The position numbers were made by a program, and so were the translations under genes. Below, one piece after another: positions 16,722 through 24,801 of a DNA stretch of 64,000 bases (within the stretch, counting starts at the first letter, position 1; each line of letters opens with the position of its first letter). This DNA is from DATKMK01 sp035541895. GTDB lineage: Bacteria > Desulfobacterota > Binatia > HRBIN30 > JACQVA1. The stretch is taken from assembly GCA_035541895.1 (NCBI GenBank), contig DATKMK010000028.1, positions 1 through 64,000 of the forward strand, read 5' to 3'. A model generated the notes under the pieces. It saw nothing but the letters and a program-made list of their open reading frames with translations, did not search any database and was not told the DNA's origin.

Positions 16722-18052
16722 AACGCGTGATTGCTTGTCTGGCGAACGGCGGGCTCGCGTTCGGACTGCTTGTCGCCGTGGGTGTTCACGCGTCGCATGC
16801 GCAGCAGACCTGCTACGGCTACGACGAAACCGGCCAGCTCATCGCCGCGGTCAGCGCCCAGGGTCAGACGATCATCTACGACTACGATGCCGTCGGGAAT
16901 CCGGTGAACGTCCGGCGCAATGACGCGACGACGCCGGTGGCCATCACCTTCGTGAGTCCGGTCAGCGCGGTCGGCGGCCAACCGATTACATTACTCGGCA
17001 CCGGGTTCAGCGACGATCCCGACCAGGACGCTGTTACGATCGGCGGCGTGCCGGCGACGGTGACGGCGGCCAATAGTTGCAGTCTCACGGTGACGGTCCC
17101 TCCGAATGCGACCGCCGGTCCGGGATCGATCCACGTAACGACGCCGACGGGATCGGCGACCTATACCGGTTCGTTCTCGCTCGAAGTCGGGTTGATGGTC
17201 TCGCCGTCAGTCGGAGAAGCTATCATCAATCAGACGATCGGGTTTGTCGCCACGGTCACTGGCACAACCGACCAGCGCGTGAGCTGGGGCGTCAACAGCG
17301 TCGTTGGAGGCGATGCGACCAACGGCACGATCACGCCGACGGGCCTCTACACCGCACCCGCGGCGATCCCGGCCGGTGTTGCGGTCGCAATTCAGGCGAC
17401 GAGCGTTGGGTTCCCGAGCGTCACCGGCCAGGCGAACGTGACGGTCGTCGCGGTTGGAAACCGATTCGCCCACACTGCCGTGAGCGTGCAATTGGGCGCA
17501 CCGCCGCCATTGAGCGTGGTGGCGTTGCCAGTGGGCGTGCAGTTCGGGACGCTGTCGCCCGGCGGAGCGAACGCACTGCCCGTCAGCGTTCAGTTCGATA
17601 CGGCGCCGTCGCCGATCAGCGTGGTGGCCTTGCCGGTCAGCGTCCAGTTCGGCCCGCTCTCGTCCGGCGGTGCCAACGCGTTGCCCGTCAGCGTCGGCTT
17701 CGGCGCGCTATCAAGCACGATTGTCCAGGCGCCGCCAGTGAGCGTGGCAAACGCGGCGGTGATCAGCAACGTTGCGCCAACTTCGGGCGGGCGCGGCACA
17801 TCCTTCGGCATCACCCTCACCGGGACGAACCTCACTGGCGCGACCGGTCTGGCGTTTGTCGTCAATGGCGCTCCCGACGCGCACATCGCGGCGACCAACA
17901 TCGTCGTCACGATGAACGGAACGCACCTGACGGCGAACGTGACGATCGATGGGTCCGCAACGCTTGGGACTCACGTCGTTGTCGTACAGACGGCCAGTGG
18001 ACAGTCGGCGCTCGGAAACACGGGCAGCAACACGTTCAGCGTGAATCCATAG
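16718..18052 (+). CDS. Exported protein with one YD repeat and IPT/TIG-like domains
   Basis: The 444-residue product begins with a signal peptide cut near HASHA. A single RHS-type YD unit follows (YGYDETGQLIAAV ... YDYDAVGNPVNV, residues 31-65), and then an IPT/TIG-like domain (ITFVSPVSAVGGQPITLLGTGF). A second beta-sandwich stretch lies at about 165-250. A repeat region built on ALPVSVQFG spans about 250-345, and another IPT-like domain ends the protein (VAPTSGGRGTSFGITLTGTNL). ATG at 16718 overlaps the RHS stop (ATGA), so translation is probably coupled. The product looks like an extracellular or surface beta-rich protein made together with the RHS protein. No enzymatic motif is seen. Confidence 0.75.
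   Translation: MKRVIACLANGGLAFGLLVAVGVHASHAQQTCYGYDETGQLIAAVSAQGQTIIYDYDAVGNPVNVRRNDATTPVAITFVSPVSAVGGQPITLLGTGFSDDPDQDAVTIGGVPATVTAANSCSLTVTVPPNATAGPGSIHVTTPTGSATYTGSFSLEVGLMVSPSVGEAIINQTIGFVATVTGTTDQRVSWGVNSVVGGDATNGTITPTGLYTAPAAIPAGVAVAIQATSVGFPSVTGQANVTVVAVGNRFAHTAVSVQLGAPPPLSVVALPVGVQFGTLSPGGANALPVSVQFDTAPSPISVVALPVSVQFGPLSSGGANALPVSVGFGALSSTIVQAPPVSVANAAVISNVAPTSGGRGTSFGITLTGTNLTGATGLAFVVNGAPDAHIAATNIVVTMNGTHLTANVTIDGSATLGTHVVVVQTASGQSALGNTGSNTFSVNP
17513..17722 (+). repeat. Two tandem 105-bp in-frame coding repeats
   Basis: Two adjacent 105-bp copies (17513-17617 and 17618-17722) encode 35-residue units that both start SVVALPV and contain two ALPVSVQFG-like strands joined by a Ser/Gly-rich turn (LSPGGAN, LSSGGAN). 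Each unit is itself an approximate doubling of a 14-18-residue strand-turn motif, with partial copies on both sides (VSVQLG before, PPVSVAN after). Confidence 0.8.
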
Positions 18053-18103
18053 AGGCACAGTGCGATGGCAAATCGAGCAATCATTCAAGCATGGAGGTCA
18101 GCG

Positions 18104-19408
18104 ATGACAAAGTCCATTTTCAATTCATGGACGGCGGGAATCGGCGTGGCGGTAATCGCCGGCGTTACGCTCGGACTGGCGCCGCATGCGGCGCGCGCCG
18201 CGTTTTCCAGCGGCAGTACCGGCGCCGACGGCGCGTTCAATCCGACCTGCAGCCCGACGCCGTGCACGGTGGAGACGGCGCTACCCGATAGCGGCATCTT
18301 CAACTTTACCACCGTGAACATCGCCGCCGGCGTGACTGCCACGTTCAGCCGCAACACCAGCAACACCCCGGTGACGATTCTCGCGACCGGCGACGTGAAC
18401 GTCTTGGGTGCAATCGATGTGAGCGGCTTGACCGCCGGCCCCTCGACGCTCCCCGGACGCTCCGGACCCGGCGGGTTCGACGGCGGTGTTGGCGCCAGCG
18501 TCGTCGCTCCGAATGGCGGAACGGGTCTCGGACCTGGCGGTGGCGGCGGCGGTATCGCGGCCGGAAACACCGCGAACAACAAGCCGGGAGGAGGAGGTTT
18601 CGGAAGCGCCGGCGGGACCGCGAACGGAGGCACACCGTCTCCTGCTGGAGCGAGTTACGGAGTCCCGACGTTGATTCCGATCATCGGTGGATCGGGCGGT
18701 GGCGGTGGTGCCATCAACGGCTGTGGCGCGAGCGGCGGCGGCGGCGGTGGTGGCGGCGCGATTCTAATCGCGTCGTCGGGAACAATCACCGTCACCGGCA
18801 CGGTTGCGGCCAACGGCGGCAGCGGCGGCCTGTGCGCGAACAATTGCGCCAGCGCACAGAGCGGCGCCGGCGGCGCCGGCGGTGGCATCCGTCTGGTGGC
18901 AAACTCGATCACCGGAGTGGGGACGATCAGCGCCAACGGAGGAGCCCCAGGTCCGGATGCGGCCGGTTGCTCTGGGCCTAACGGCGCGGGTGGCGGTTTC
19001 GGCCGCATCCGTTTGGAAGCGGTGAATCTGACCTTTGCCGGTACCGTGGGCCCGGTCACGTCCGGCTTTCCCGGACCAGTGAACGTCGCCAGTTTCCCGA
19101 TGGTCGGCATCGTATCCGTCAACGGTGTCAATGCCCCGGTGGTGCCGCGCGGTTCGTTCGACGCTCCCGCCGATGTGACGTTGAGTCCGGTCGCCACGAA
19201 TCCGGTGACGGTGTCGCTCAAGGCGAGCAATGTGCCGCTGGGTACCTTGATTGCCGTGACGGTCACACCGCAAACCGGCGCCGCCACCACCGTGAACAGC
19301 ACGCCGCTGACCGGTAGCACTGCGAACTCGACGGCGACCGCGAGCGTGACACTGCCCAACGGGATCAGCGTCGTCAGCGCCGCCGCGACGTTCGCGACAC
19401 CAAACTGA
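18104..19408 (+). CDS. Secreted glycine-rich protein
   Basis: The 434-residue protein starts at 18104, six bases after GGAGG at 18093-18097, with a signal peptide ending near ARA. A beta-like N-terminal region is followed by a long Gly/Ala/Asn-rich region (about 105-310) with runs such as GGGGGGIAAG and GGGGGGGAILIASSG and short strands of ITVTGTVAANGG type. This is the pattern of right-handed beta-helix or adhesin-like surface proteins. The last ~90 residues form a separate beta-sandwich-like segment. It lies 51 bp after the IPT-domain gene and probably belongs to the same transcript as the RHS protein. The function is unknown. Confidence 0.65.
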   Translation: MTKSIFNSWTAGIGVAVIAGVTLGLAPHAARAAFSSGSTGADGAFNPTCSPTPCTVETALPDSGIFNFTTVNIAAGVTATFSRNTSNTPVTILATGDVNVLGAIDVSGLTAGPSTLPGRSGPGGFDGGVGASVVAPNGGTGLGPGGGGGGIAAGNTANNKPGGGGFGSAGGTANGGTPSPAGASYGVPTLIPIIGGSGGGGGAINGCGASGGGGGGGGAILIASSGTITVTGTVAANGGSGGLCANNCASAQSGAGGAGGGIRLVANSITGVGTISANGGAPGPDAAGCSGPNGAGGGFGRIRLEAVNLTFAGTVGPVTSGFPGPVNVASFPMVGIVSVNGVNAPVVPRGSFDAPADVTLSPVATNPVTVSLKASNVPLGTLIAVTVTPQTGAATTVNSTPLTGSTANSTATASVTLPNGISVVSAAATFATPN

Positions 19409-19454
19409 GGAAGAGGGAGGCGCCCGCACGGGCGGATCCACCCGCGCACCTCAG
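19405..19454. terminator. Possible bidirectional terminator between converging genes
   Basis: CTGAGG at 19405-19410 can pair with CCTCAG at 19449-19454, enclosing a GC-rich inner hairpin (CGCCC/GGGCG). The structure overlaps the stop codons of the glycine-rich protein gene and ilvN, which face each other here. There is no clear T tract. Confidence 0.35.
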
Positions 19455-19777
19455 TTCGCCAGCAGCGGAGCAGCTACCGCGAACGCCTGGCGGGCTTCGG
19501 GCGCACGCCGGATCTCGATCACATCCTCCAGCTTGTCGAGTTGACGGATCAGTTGCTCGAGGCGCTGATCGTCCGCCACGACCAGCAGAATCACGCTGCA
19601 GGTTCGATCGCCAACCGGTAGACAGAGGATTCCGTCGACATTGAATCCGCGGCGCGCAAACAGACCCGCGATGTGCGACATCACGCCGGGATGATTGCGA
19701 ACCAGCAGGCGCAAGAAAGTGCTGTCGCCCGCGGTTGCATCCGTCGTTGTACGAGTCTCAGGCAGTAAGGTCTGCAT
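19451..19777 (-). CDS. ilvN: Acetolactate synthase small (regulatory) subunit
   Basis: IlvN binds IlvB and confers valine feedback control. The 108-residue protein is essentially one ACT domain (LRLLVRNHPGVMSHIAGLFARRGFNVDGILCLPV, about residues 22-95). It lacks the long C-terminal domain of IlvH-type subunits, so it resembles the short IlvN of E. coli acetolactate synthase I. It overlaps the end of ilvB by 20 bp, with GGAGGGAG directly before its ATG, so the two subunits are probably made by coupled translation. The ilvB leader attenuator should control it as well. Confidence 0.9.
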   Translation of the reverse strand: MQTLLPETRTTTDATAGDSTFLRLLVRNHPGVMSHIAGLFARRGFNVDGILCLPVGDRTCSVILLVVADDQRLEQLIRQLDKLEDVIEIRRAPEARQAFAVAAPLLAN

Positions 19778-21455
19778 AACTCCCTCCGGGTGAGTGGTAG
19801 TCGATCATCTCCCGGTTCGCGGCGCCGGGCGGGACCATTGGATAGACGTTGGCGTCGGCCGCGATCCGGACGTTGACTAGACACGGGCCGGGTTCGCGCA
19901 AGCCGCACGCCAGTTCGGCGAGCGGATCGCGAGCGCCGTCCAAATCGATCGCCTGAATCCCAAATCCACGCGCAATGGCGGCGAAGTCGGGCTCGGCGTG
20001 GAAGCGCGACGCGTGATAGCGGCCGCCGTAGAACAGTTGCTGCTGCTGCCGGACGAGGCCGAGGTGTCCGTTGTTGAGCAGGATCAGCTTGATGTTGACG
20101 CCTTCCTCCGCCGCCGTGCCCAACTCTTGAATGTTCATCAGCAGGCTGCCGTCGCCGGTGAAACACACGACAGGGCGATCCGGTTCGGTCAATGCCGCGC
20201 CGATCGCGGCCGGCAGTCCGAAACCCATGGTGCCGAGGCCGCCCGACGTGAGCCACTGGCGCGGCCGCGCGAACGGAAAAGCCTGCGCCACCCACATCTG
20301 GTGTTGGCCGACGTCGCTGGTGACAATCGCTTCGTCCCCGACCAGCGCGGCGGTGTGCCGAATGATCCCATACGGCTCGGTGAGGTCGTCGGCACCGGGC
20401 ATCGCCAGCGGAAAGTTCGTGCGCAGATAGTCCATGCGCTCCCGCCACGATCGCCGCGTCTGCGAGTCGATGAGAGGCAGCAGCGCCGCGATGCACGCGC
20501 CCGCGTCGGCTTCGACACCGAGAAACGGCCGCGTCAGTTTGCCGATCTCACTGGCATCGATGTCGACATGGATGATCTTAGCTCGCGGACAAAATTCGGC
20601 GATCTTTCCGGTAGCGCGATCGTCGAAGCGAACGCCGATGGCGATCAGCAGATCGCAGTCTTCGAGCAACAGATTCGTGTAACGTGCAGCGTGCATACCG
20701 ATCATGCCGACGAACAACGGATGATCACTCGGCATCGCGCCGAGACCGAGCAGCGTCGCGGCGACCGGAACGGACGCGCGCTCGGCAAGCCGCCGCAAGT
20801 CGGCGGACGCGTTCGCGGCAATGACGCCCGCCCCGATCAGCAGCAGCGGCCGCCGGGCGTGGCTGATCAGTGCCGCCGCTTGCGCGAGCGCATCAGGAAG
20901 CGGTGAGGGCACGGCATCCGCCGTTCCGGGATCGGGAAACGTGTCCACGTCGAGCGACTCGTTCTGGACATCCTTGGGAACATCGATCACCACCGGACCA
21001 GGCCGCCCCGACATCGCGACGCGGAAGGCGTCGGGAATGACGTCGAGCAACTCCGCGGCGGAACGGACCAAGTAGTTGTGCTTGGTGATTGGGATCGTTA
21101 GCCCGTAGGTGTCGATCTCTTGGAACGCATCGGTGCCGATCATCGCGCGCGGCACTTGGCCGGTGATGGCGATCAGCGGAATCGAGTCGAGCTTGGCGTC
21201 GGCGATGGCGGTCACGAGGTTGGTCGCGCCCGGTCCCGACGTGCCAAAGCAGACCGCCGGCTGGCCGCTCGCGCGCGCCATGCCTTGGGCGATGAAACCC
21301 GCGCCTTGCTCGTGACGGGCGAGGACGTGCCGAATCTCGCTGGCGTGCAGCGCGTCGTACAAGGGCAGGTTGGCGCCGCCGGGGATTCCGGCGATCGTCC
21401 GGACGCTCTGGCGTTCGAGTAGCCGAGTGATGAGTTGTGCGCCGGTGAGTTTCAT
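19758..21455 (-). CDS. ilvB: Acetolactate synthase large (catalytic) subunit
   Basis: This ThDP- and FAD-dependent enzyme joins two pyruvates, or pyruvate and 2-oxobutyrate, in branched-chain amino acid synthesis. The 565-residue protein has the ThDP-activating E49 in LARHEQGAGF and the acetohydroxyacid synthase segments TSGPGATNLVTAIADAKLD and DAFQEIDTYGLTIPITKHNY. The ThDP motif is GDGSLLMNIQELGTAAEEG ending LLNNGHLG, followed by VRQQQQLFYGG, which resembles E. coli IlvB. AAAGGAG eight bases upstream sets the start at 21455; the frame extends upstream into the attenuator hairpin. It is paired with a short ilvN, as in the enterobacterial ilvBN operon. Confidence 0.93.
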   Translation of the reverse strand: MKLTGAQLITRLLERQSVRTIAGIPGGANLPLYDALHASEIRHVLARHEQGAGFIAQGMARASGQPAVCFGTSGPGATNLVTAIADAKLDSIPLIAITGQVPRAMIGTDAFQEIDTYGLTIPITKHNYLVRSAAELLDVIPDAFRVAMSGRPGPVVIDVPKDVQNESLDVDTFPDPGTADAVPSPLPDALAQAAALISHARRPLLLIGAGVIAANASADLRRLAERASVPVAATLLGLGAMPSDHPLFVGMIGMHAARYTNLLLEDCDLLIAIGVRFDDRATGKIAEFCPRAKIIHVDIDASEIGKLTRPFLGVEADAGACIAALLPLIDSQTRRSWRERMDYLRTNFPLAMPGADDLTEPYGIIRHTAALVGDEAIVTSDVGQHQMWVAQAFPFARPRQWLTSGGLGTMGFGLPAAIGAALTEPDRPVVCFTGDGSLLMNIQELGTAAEEGVNIKLILLNNGHLGLVRQQQQLFYGGRYHASRFHAEPDFAAIARGFGIQAIDLDGARDPLAELACGLREPGPCLVNVRIAADANVYPMVPPGAANREMIDYHSPGGSYADLTA

Positions 21456-21507
21456 GGAGCCGCTCCTTTCGTTGGCTCCCTGACCGGCACGGGGACGAAG
21501 GGGGCTC

Positions 21508-21551
21508 CAAAAACACAAAACCCCCGCCGGCCCTCGCGCCGGCAGGGGTTT
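21508..21551 (-). terminator. Attenuator terminator in front of ilvB
   Basis: Read on the minus strand, this is a strong rho-independent terminator. The stem is AAACCCC, an unpaired U, then GCCGGC; the loop is GCGAGG; the other arm is GCCGGC, a mismatch, then GGGGTTT. TTTTGTGTTTTT follows. It lies between the leader peptide stop and the ilvB ribosome binding site, so it would cut off the operon unless prevented from folding. The 12 bases at 21529-21540 can alternatively pair in 11 of 12 positions with 21579-21590 at the end of the leader reading frame, which would be an antiterminator. Confidence 0.85.
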
Positions 21552-21574
21552 CGGTTAGTGCTATCTCATCCCCG

Positions 21575-21667
21575 CTACGGCGCGACGGCCTCCAGCACCA
21601 CCACTACGACGAGCAGGGACAGCGAAGTGCACTTCGAATTCTGAGAGATGTGCTCGGCGGGAATCAT
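21575..21667 (-). CDS. ilvB leader peptide (Leu/Val-rich, attenuation control)
   Basis: This 30-codon frame begins with ATG (21667-21665), has AAGGG seven bases upstream and ends in TAG (21577-21575). Its second half encodes LLVVVVVL, then EAVAP: eight consecutive Leu or Val codons, nine of the last 13. It resembles E. coli IvbL in size, in the position of the Val run and in its place directly before a terminator and ilvBN. By the classic model, shortage of charged tRNA-Val or tRNA-Leu stalls the ribosome in the run and leaves the last leader codons free to form the antiterminator. Full translation to the stop covers those codons and lets the terminator form. The sequence features are seen directly; the mechanism is inferred from the E. 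coli system. Confidence 0.85.
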   Translation of the reverse strand: MIPAEHISQNSKCTSLSLLVVVVVLEAVAP

Positions 21668-21737
21668 TGGATGGCCCTTCTAGCGCGGAACGAATCGGCA
21701 GCGCAAGCGCAGCTTTTCCACGATCGTGATCGGCTCG

Positions 21738-22544
21738 TCAGGGAGCCGATCGAGGTGGTCCCTTGCGAGCAACGAGGAGCGTTTCCGACATCGACAAGGT
21801 CCGTTCGCTGCTCTGCGCGCGCGCTCGTTCGAGCCAACTTTCGGCGCGCCGCTGGGTCGCTTCGTCGACAACCGGAAACCAGCGGACGCGGATGAACTCC
21901 TCGATCGCGGCCCAGTCGATAGACAACATCAGATCGCGGCACATCGGCTGCAAAGCGGCGGCGGCGCACGCGGCGGTCACCCGCGTCGGATCATCCGATG
22001 GCGTGCGCGACCGTGCTGACTGAATCAAGCCGCTCAGTTCACGCAGGATGTCGTCGTCCAGCACAGGCAACAGCGCCTCGCGCCATCTCCCAGTGCCGAG
22101 CGTGCTGATCAACAAACCCCCGGGCGCGAGACAGCGCGCGACCTCAGCGATGCAGCCCTCGACGTCGGGCACGAGTTGGAGCACGTGGCTCATGAACACG
22201 ATGTCGAACTGTTCGCTCTCGAACGGAAGTGCCAGGGCATCGCCTCGCACCAAACAGGCCCGTCCGCCGACCCGCGCCGCGGCCGCGTGCAGCATCTCGG
22301 GGGAGAGATCGATACCGACGATTTGCGCCGCCGGCGATCGCGTCGCCAGCTCAACGAGATACGTCCCGTTGCCGCAGCCGACATCGAGAATGACTTGGGC
22401 GCCCGCCACGTCATCTGCGATCGCGCGTAGGATCGCTGCGCGCCGCGCTGCGAAGGCGGCGCCATCGCCGTACGAGCCGGCGAGCCGGTCGTAGTACGCC
22501 GCGATTCCCTGTCGGAAGCTCGGCGTCGTCGAGGAGTCGGCCAT
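21738..22544 (-). CDS. Class I SAM-dependent methyltransferase
   Basis: The 268-residue protein has a UbiE/BioC-like methyltransferase core: an N-terminal YYDRLAGSYGDG segment, motif I VILDVGCGNGTYL (51-63), an acidic strand end in IVGIDLSPEML, a GDALALPFESEQFDIVFMSHVLQLVPD motif, and LAPGGLLISTLG. The C-terminal third is helical and may hold the substrate. The substrate is unknown. It lies upstream of the ilvB leader on the same strand and diverges from the SDR gene with about 107 bp between starts, so the shared gap probably holds both promoters. Confidence 0.82.
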   Translation of the reverse strand: MADSSTTPSFRQGIAAYYDRLAGSYGDGAAFAARRAAILRAIADDVAGAQVILDVGCGNGTYLVELATRSPAAQIVGIDLSPEMLHAAAARVGGRACLVRGDALALPFESEQFDIVFMSHVLQLVPDVEGCIAEVARCLAPGGLLISTLGTGRWREALLPVLDDDILRELSGLIQSARSRTPSDDPTRVTAACAAAALQPMCRDLMLSIDWAAIEEFIRVRWFPVVDEATQRRAESWLERARAQSSERTLSMSETLLVARKGPPRSAP

Positions 22545-22651
22545 TCTTCGTAGCGATGGCAGGGGTCTGGGGAAACGTCAATCCCGCTCGGGCTTCCGCT
22601 CGCGCTCACATTGGCGTAATCGATCAGTCTGATTCGCATTGGGAGGCCACC

Positions 22652-23473
22652 ATGAACGACAGCATTCCCGCCACTCGCGTCGACGGCCGACTCGCGGAGC
22701 GCGTCGCAATCGTCGTCGGGGCCGGTAAGACGCCCGGCGAAACGACCGGCAACGGCCAAGCCGTCGCCATCGTGTTTGCCCGAGCCGGTGCCGCAGTGAT
22801 GTTAGTGGACCGCGACGGTACCCGCGCTGACGAAACGCGTGGCATGATCGCGGATGAAGGTGGAACCGCGATCGTGCACGCTGCCGACGTCACTCGTGAC
22901 GAAGACTGCGAACAGTTGGCCGCGGCGTGCGTCGAGCGCTTCGGTCGCATCGACATCCTCCACAACAACGTCGGCGTCGGCAGTCTCGGCGGTCCGGTCG
23001 AACTGCCGCGCGAGCAGTGGCAGTGGACGATGGATACCAATCTCACCAGCATGTTTCTGGCATGCAAATACGTGCTGCCGCACATGGAGCGGCAGGGGCG
23101 GGGTGTGATCATCAACATTTCATCGCTGGCGGCGATTCGCCACACGCCGTACCCAATGCTGGCGTACCACACGTCGAAAGCGGCAGTGAACGCCTTCACC
23201 AAGGCTGTCGCGCTGCAATATGCTCCTCGCGGTGTGCGGGTGAACTGCATCATGCCCGGACTGATCGACACGCCGATGGCCATGCGCGGGTTGTCGAGCG
23301 GCCTCGGCGTCTCGATGGACGAACTTCGCCGGCGCCGCGACGCCAGCGTCCCGATGGGTCACATGGGTTCGGCGTGGGACGTAGCGTACACGGCGCTGTT
23401 CTTGGCGTCGGATGAAGCTCGTTACATCACCGGCGTGTGCCTGCCGGTCGATGGCGGCTTGGCGCTGCGCTAA
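22652..23473 (+). CDS. Short-chain dehydrogenase/reductase
   Basis: The 273-residue NAD(P)-dependent oxidoreductase has a Rossmann fold with a somewhat atypical nucleotide loop, VGAGKTPGETTGNGQA (residues 22-37), still keeping the final GNG. D53 after strand 2 (LVDRDG) suggests a preference for NAD. NNVG (105-108) and the catalytic set INISS (Ser157/158), Y172 and K176 (YHTSK) are present. The C-terminus carries the usual YITGVCLPVDGG. GGGAGG at 22641-22646 fixes the start. The substrate is not predictable; many such SDRs oxidise 3-hydroxyacyl or cyclic alcohols. Confidence 0.88.
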   Translation: MNDSIPATRVDGRLAERVAIVVGAGKTPGETTGNGQAVAIVFARAGAAVMLVDRDGTRADETRGMIADEGGTAIVHAADVTRDEDCEQLAAACVERFGRIDILHNNVGVGSLGGPVELPREQWQWTMDTNLTSMFLACKYVLPHMERQGRGVIINISSLAAIRHTPYPMLAYHTSKAAVNAFTKAVALQYAPRGVRVNCIMPGLIDTPMAMRGLSSGLGVSMDELRRRRDASVPMGHMGSAWDVAYTALFLASDEARYITGVCLPVDGGLALR

Positions 23474-23530
23474 GACTCCTCGAACGTCGATCGGGTTGCA
23501 TCAACCCGCCCCCTCTGGCATCTGCGAGCC

Positions 23531-24013
23531 ATGACAATCTACGACTTCAAAGCCAAGACCATTGACGGTGAGGAGCGTTCGTTGCGCGACTACGCCGGCA
23601 AGCCGCTGCTCGTCGTGAACGTTGCCTCGCAGTGCGGGCTGACCCCGCACTATGCCGGGTTGCAGGAGCTGTACACCACCTATCGCGACCGGGGTTTGGT
23701 GGTGCTCGGCTTTCCGTGCAATCAGTTCGGCAACCAGGAACCGGGAACCGAGAAGGAGGTCATGACGTTCTGCGAGACCAAGTTCGGCGTGACGTTCCCG
23801 ATGTTCGCCAAGATCGAGGTGAACGGCGCGAACCGACATCCGCTGTATGAATTCTTGACTGCGCAAGCGACGCAGCCTGACGGTCCGGGAGACATCGTGT
23901 GGAACTTCGCCAAGTTTCTGATCGATCGCTCGGGCAATGTGGTCGCCCGCTTTGCGCCGCCGACCAAGCCGGTGTCGGAAGAGGTCGTCAGCGCGATCGA
24001 GAAGGTGTTGTAG
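23531..24013 (+). CDS. Glutathione peroxidase-family thiol peroxidase
   Basis: The 160-residue protein reduces hydrogen peroxide and organic peroxides, in bacteria usually with thioredoxin. It has the three family signatures: NVASQCGLTP with peroxidatic C35, LGFPCNQFGNQEPG with Gln69 and a second Cys (C63), and DIVWNFAKFLID with the conserved Trp and Asn. A cysteine rather than selenocysteine is at the active site. No signal peptide is present, so it is cytoplasmic. It ends 3 bp from the converging glutathione S-transferase gene. Confidence 0.93.
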   Translation: MTIYDFKAKTIDGEERSLRDYAGKPLLVVNVASQCGLTPHYAGLQELYTTYRDRGLVVLGFPCNQFGNQEPGTEKEVMTFCETKFGVTFPMFAKIEVNGANRHPLYEFLTAQATQPDGPGDIVWNFAKFLIDRSGNVVARFAPPTKPVSEEVVSAIEKVL

Positions 24014-24016
24014 CGC

Positions 24017-24703
24017 TCAGCGCGTCAGGATCGTGCGCGCATTCTTGGCGAACTCTTCCGCGTCCTTGCTCTTCTGCTCGTCGGTGAGGCTCGGGATCTC
24101 GAAAGGCACCTTCACCCCGCGCTGACACGCAGGGCGGGCGCTCATCGCGTCCATCCACCGCCGCAGGTTGGCGAGACCTTCGATGTTGACGCCGGACCAT
24201 TTGTAGGTGCGCACCCACGACCAGTTGGCGATGTCGGCGATGGAGTAGTCGTCGGCCAACCACTCGCTGTCTCCGAGCCGCGTGTCGAGCACTTCGAAGA
24301 GCCGGCGACATTCGTTCTGATAGCGGTCGATCGCCGGCTGAATTTTCTCGGGAAAATAGCGATAAAAGACGTTGGCCTGGCCCATCATCGGGCCGATGCC
24401 GCCCATCTGGAACATCAACCACTGAATCACGCGCGATCGGCCGCGGCGATCCGTGGGCAAGAGCTTGCCGGCTTTCTCAGCGAGGTAAATCAGGATCGCG
24501 CCGGATTCGAACACCGCGAAGTCGTCGTCGCGATCGACGATGGTCGGGATGCGACCGTTGGGATTGAGTTTGAGATATTCAGGCTTCTTCTGATCGCCGG
24601 CAATCAAGTTGATGACATGGACTTCGTAAGGGAACTCGAGTTCTTCGAGGCAGATGGACGCCTTCCAGCCGTTCGGGGTCGGCGCGGTATAGAGATCGAT
24701 CAT
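24017..24703 (-). CDS. Glutathione S-transferase family protein (YfcG/YghU-like)
   Basis: The 228-residue protein has an N-terminal thioredoxin-like GST domain (MIDLYTAPTPNGWKASICLEE; cis-Pro segment NGRIPTIVD; FESGAILIYLAEK) and an all-helical C-terminal domain. The opening YTAPTPNGWK and the FQMGGIGPMMGQ segment resemble the disulfide-bond oxidoreductases YfcG and YghU more than classical detoxifying GSTs. GAGAGGAGA on the minus strand before the ATG at 24703 fixes the start; the frame is open far upstream, but that part is not GST-like. It faces the peroxidase gene, which suggests a shared thiol-redox role. Confidence 0.88.
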   Translation of the reverse strand: MIDLYTAPTPNGWKASICLEELEFPYEVHVINLIAGDQKKPEYLKLNPNGRIPTIVDRDDDFAVFESGAILIYLAEKAGKLLPTDRRGRSRVIQWLMFQMGGIGPMMGQANVFYRYFPEKIQPAIDRYQNECRRLFEVLDTRLGDSEWLADDYSIADIANWSWVRTYKWSGVNIEGLANLRRWMDAMSARPACQRGVKVPFEIPSLTDEQKSKDAEEFAKNARTILTR

Positions 24704-24801
24704 CGGCAGTCTCCTCTCGTGGTCCAGCGAAGTGGCTTTGCCGCTCGGCCAGATGAGGTTCCTGCACCAAATGCAGCGCCCACGCAATCGGTGCGGCGAT
24801 T

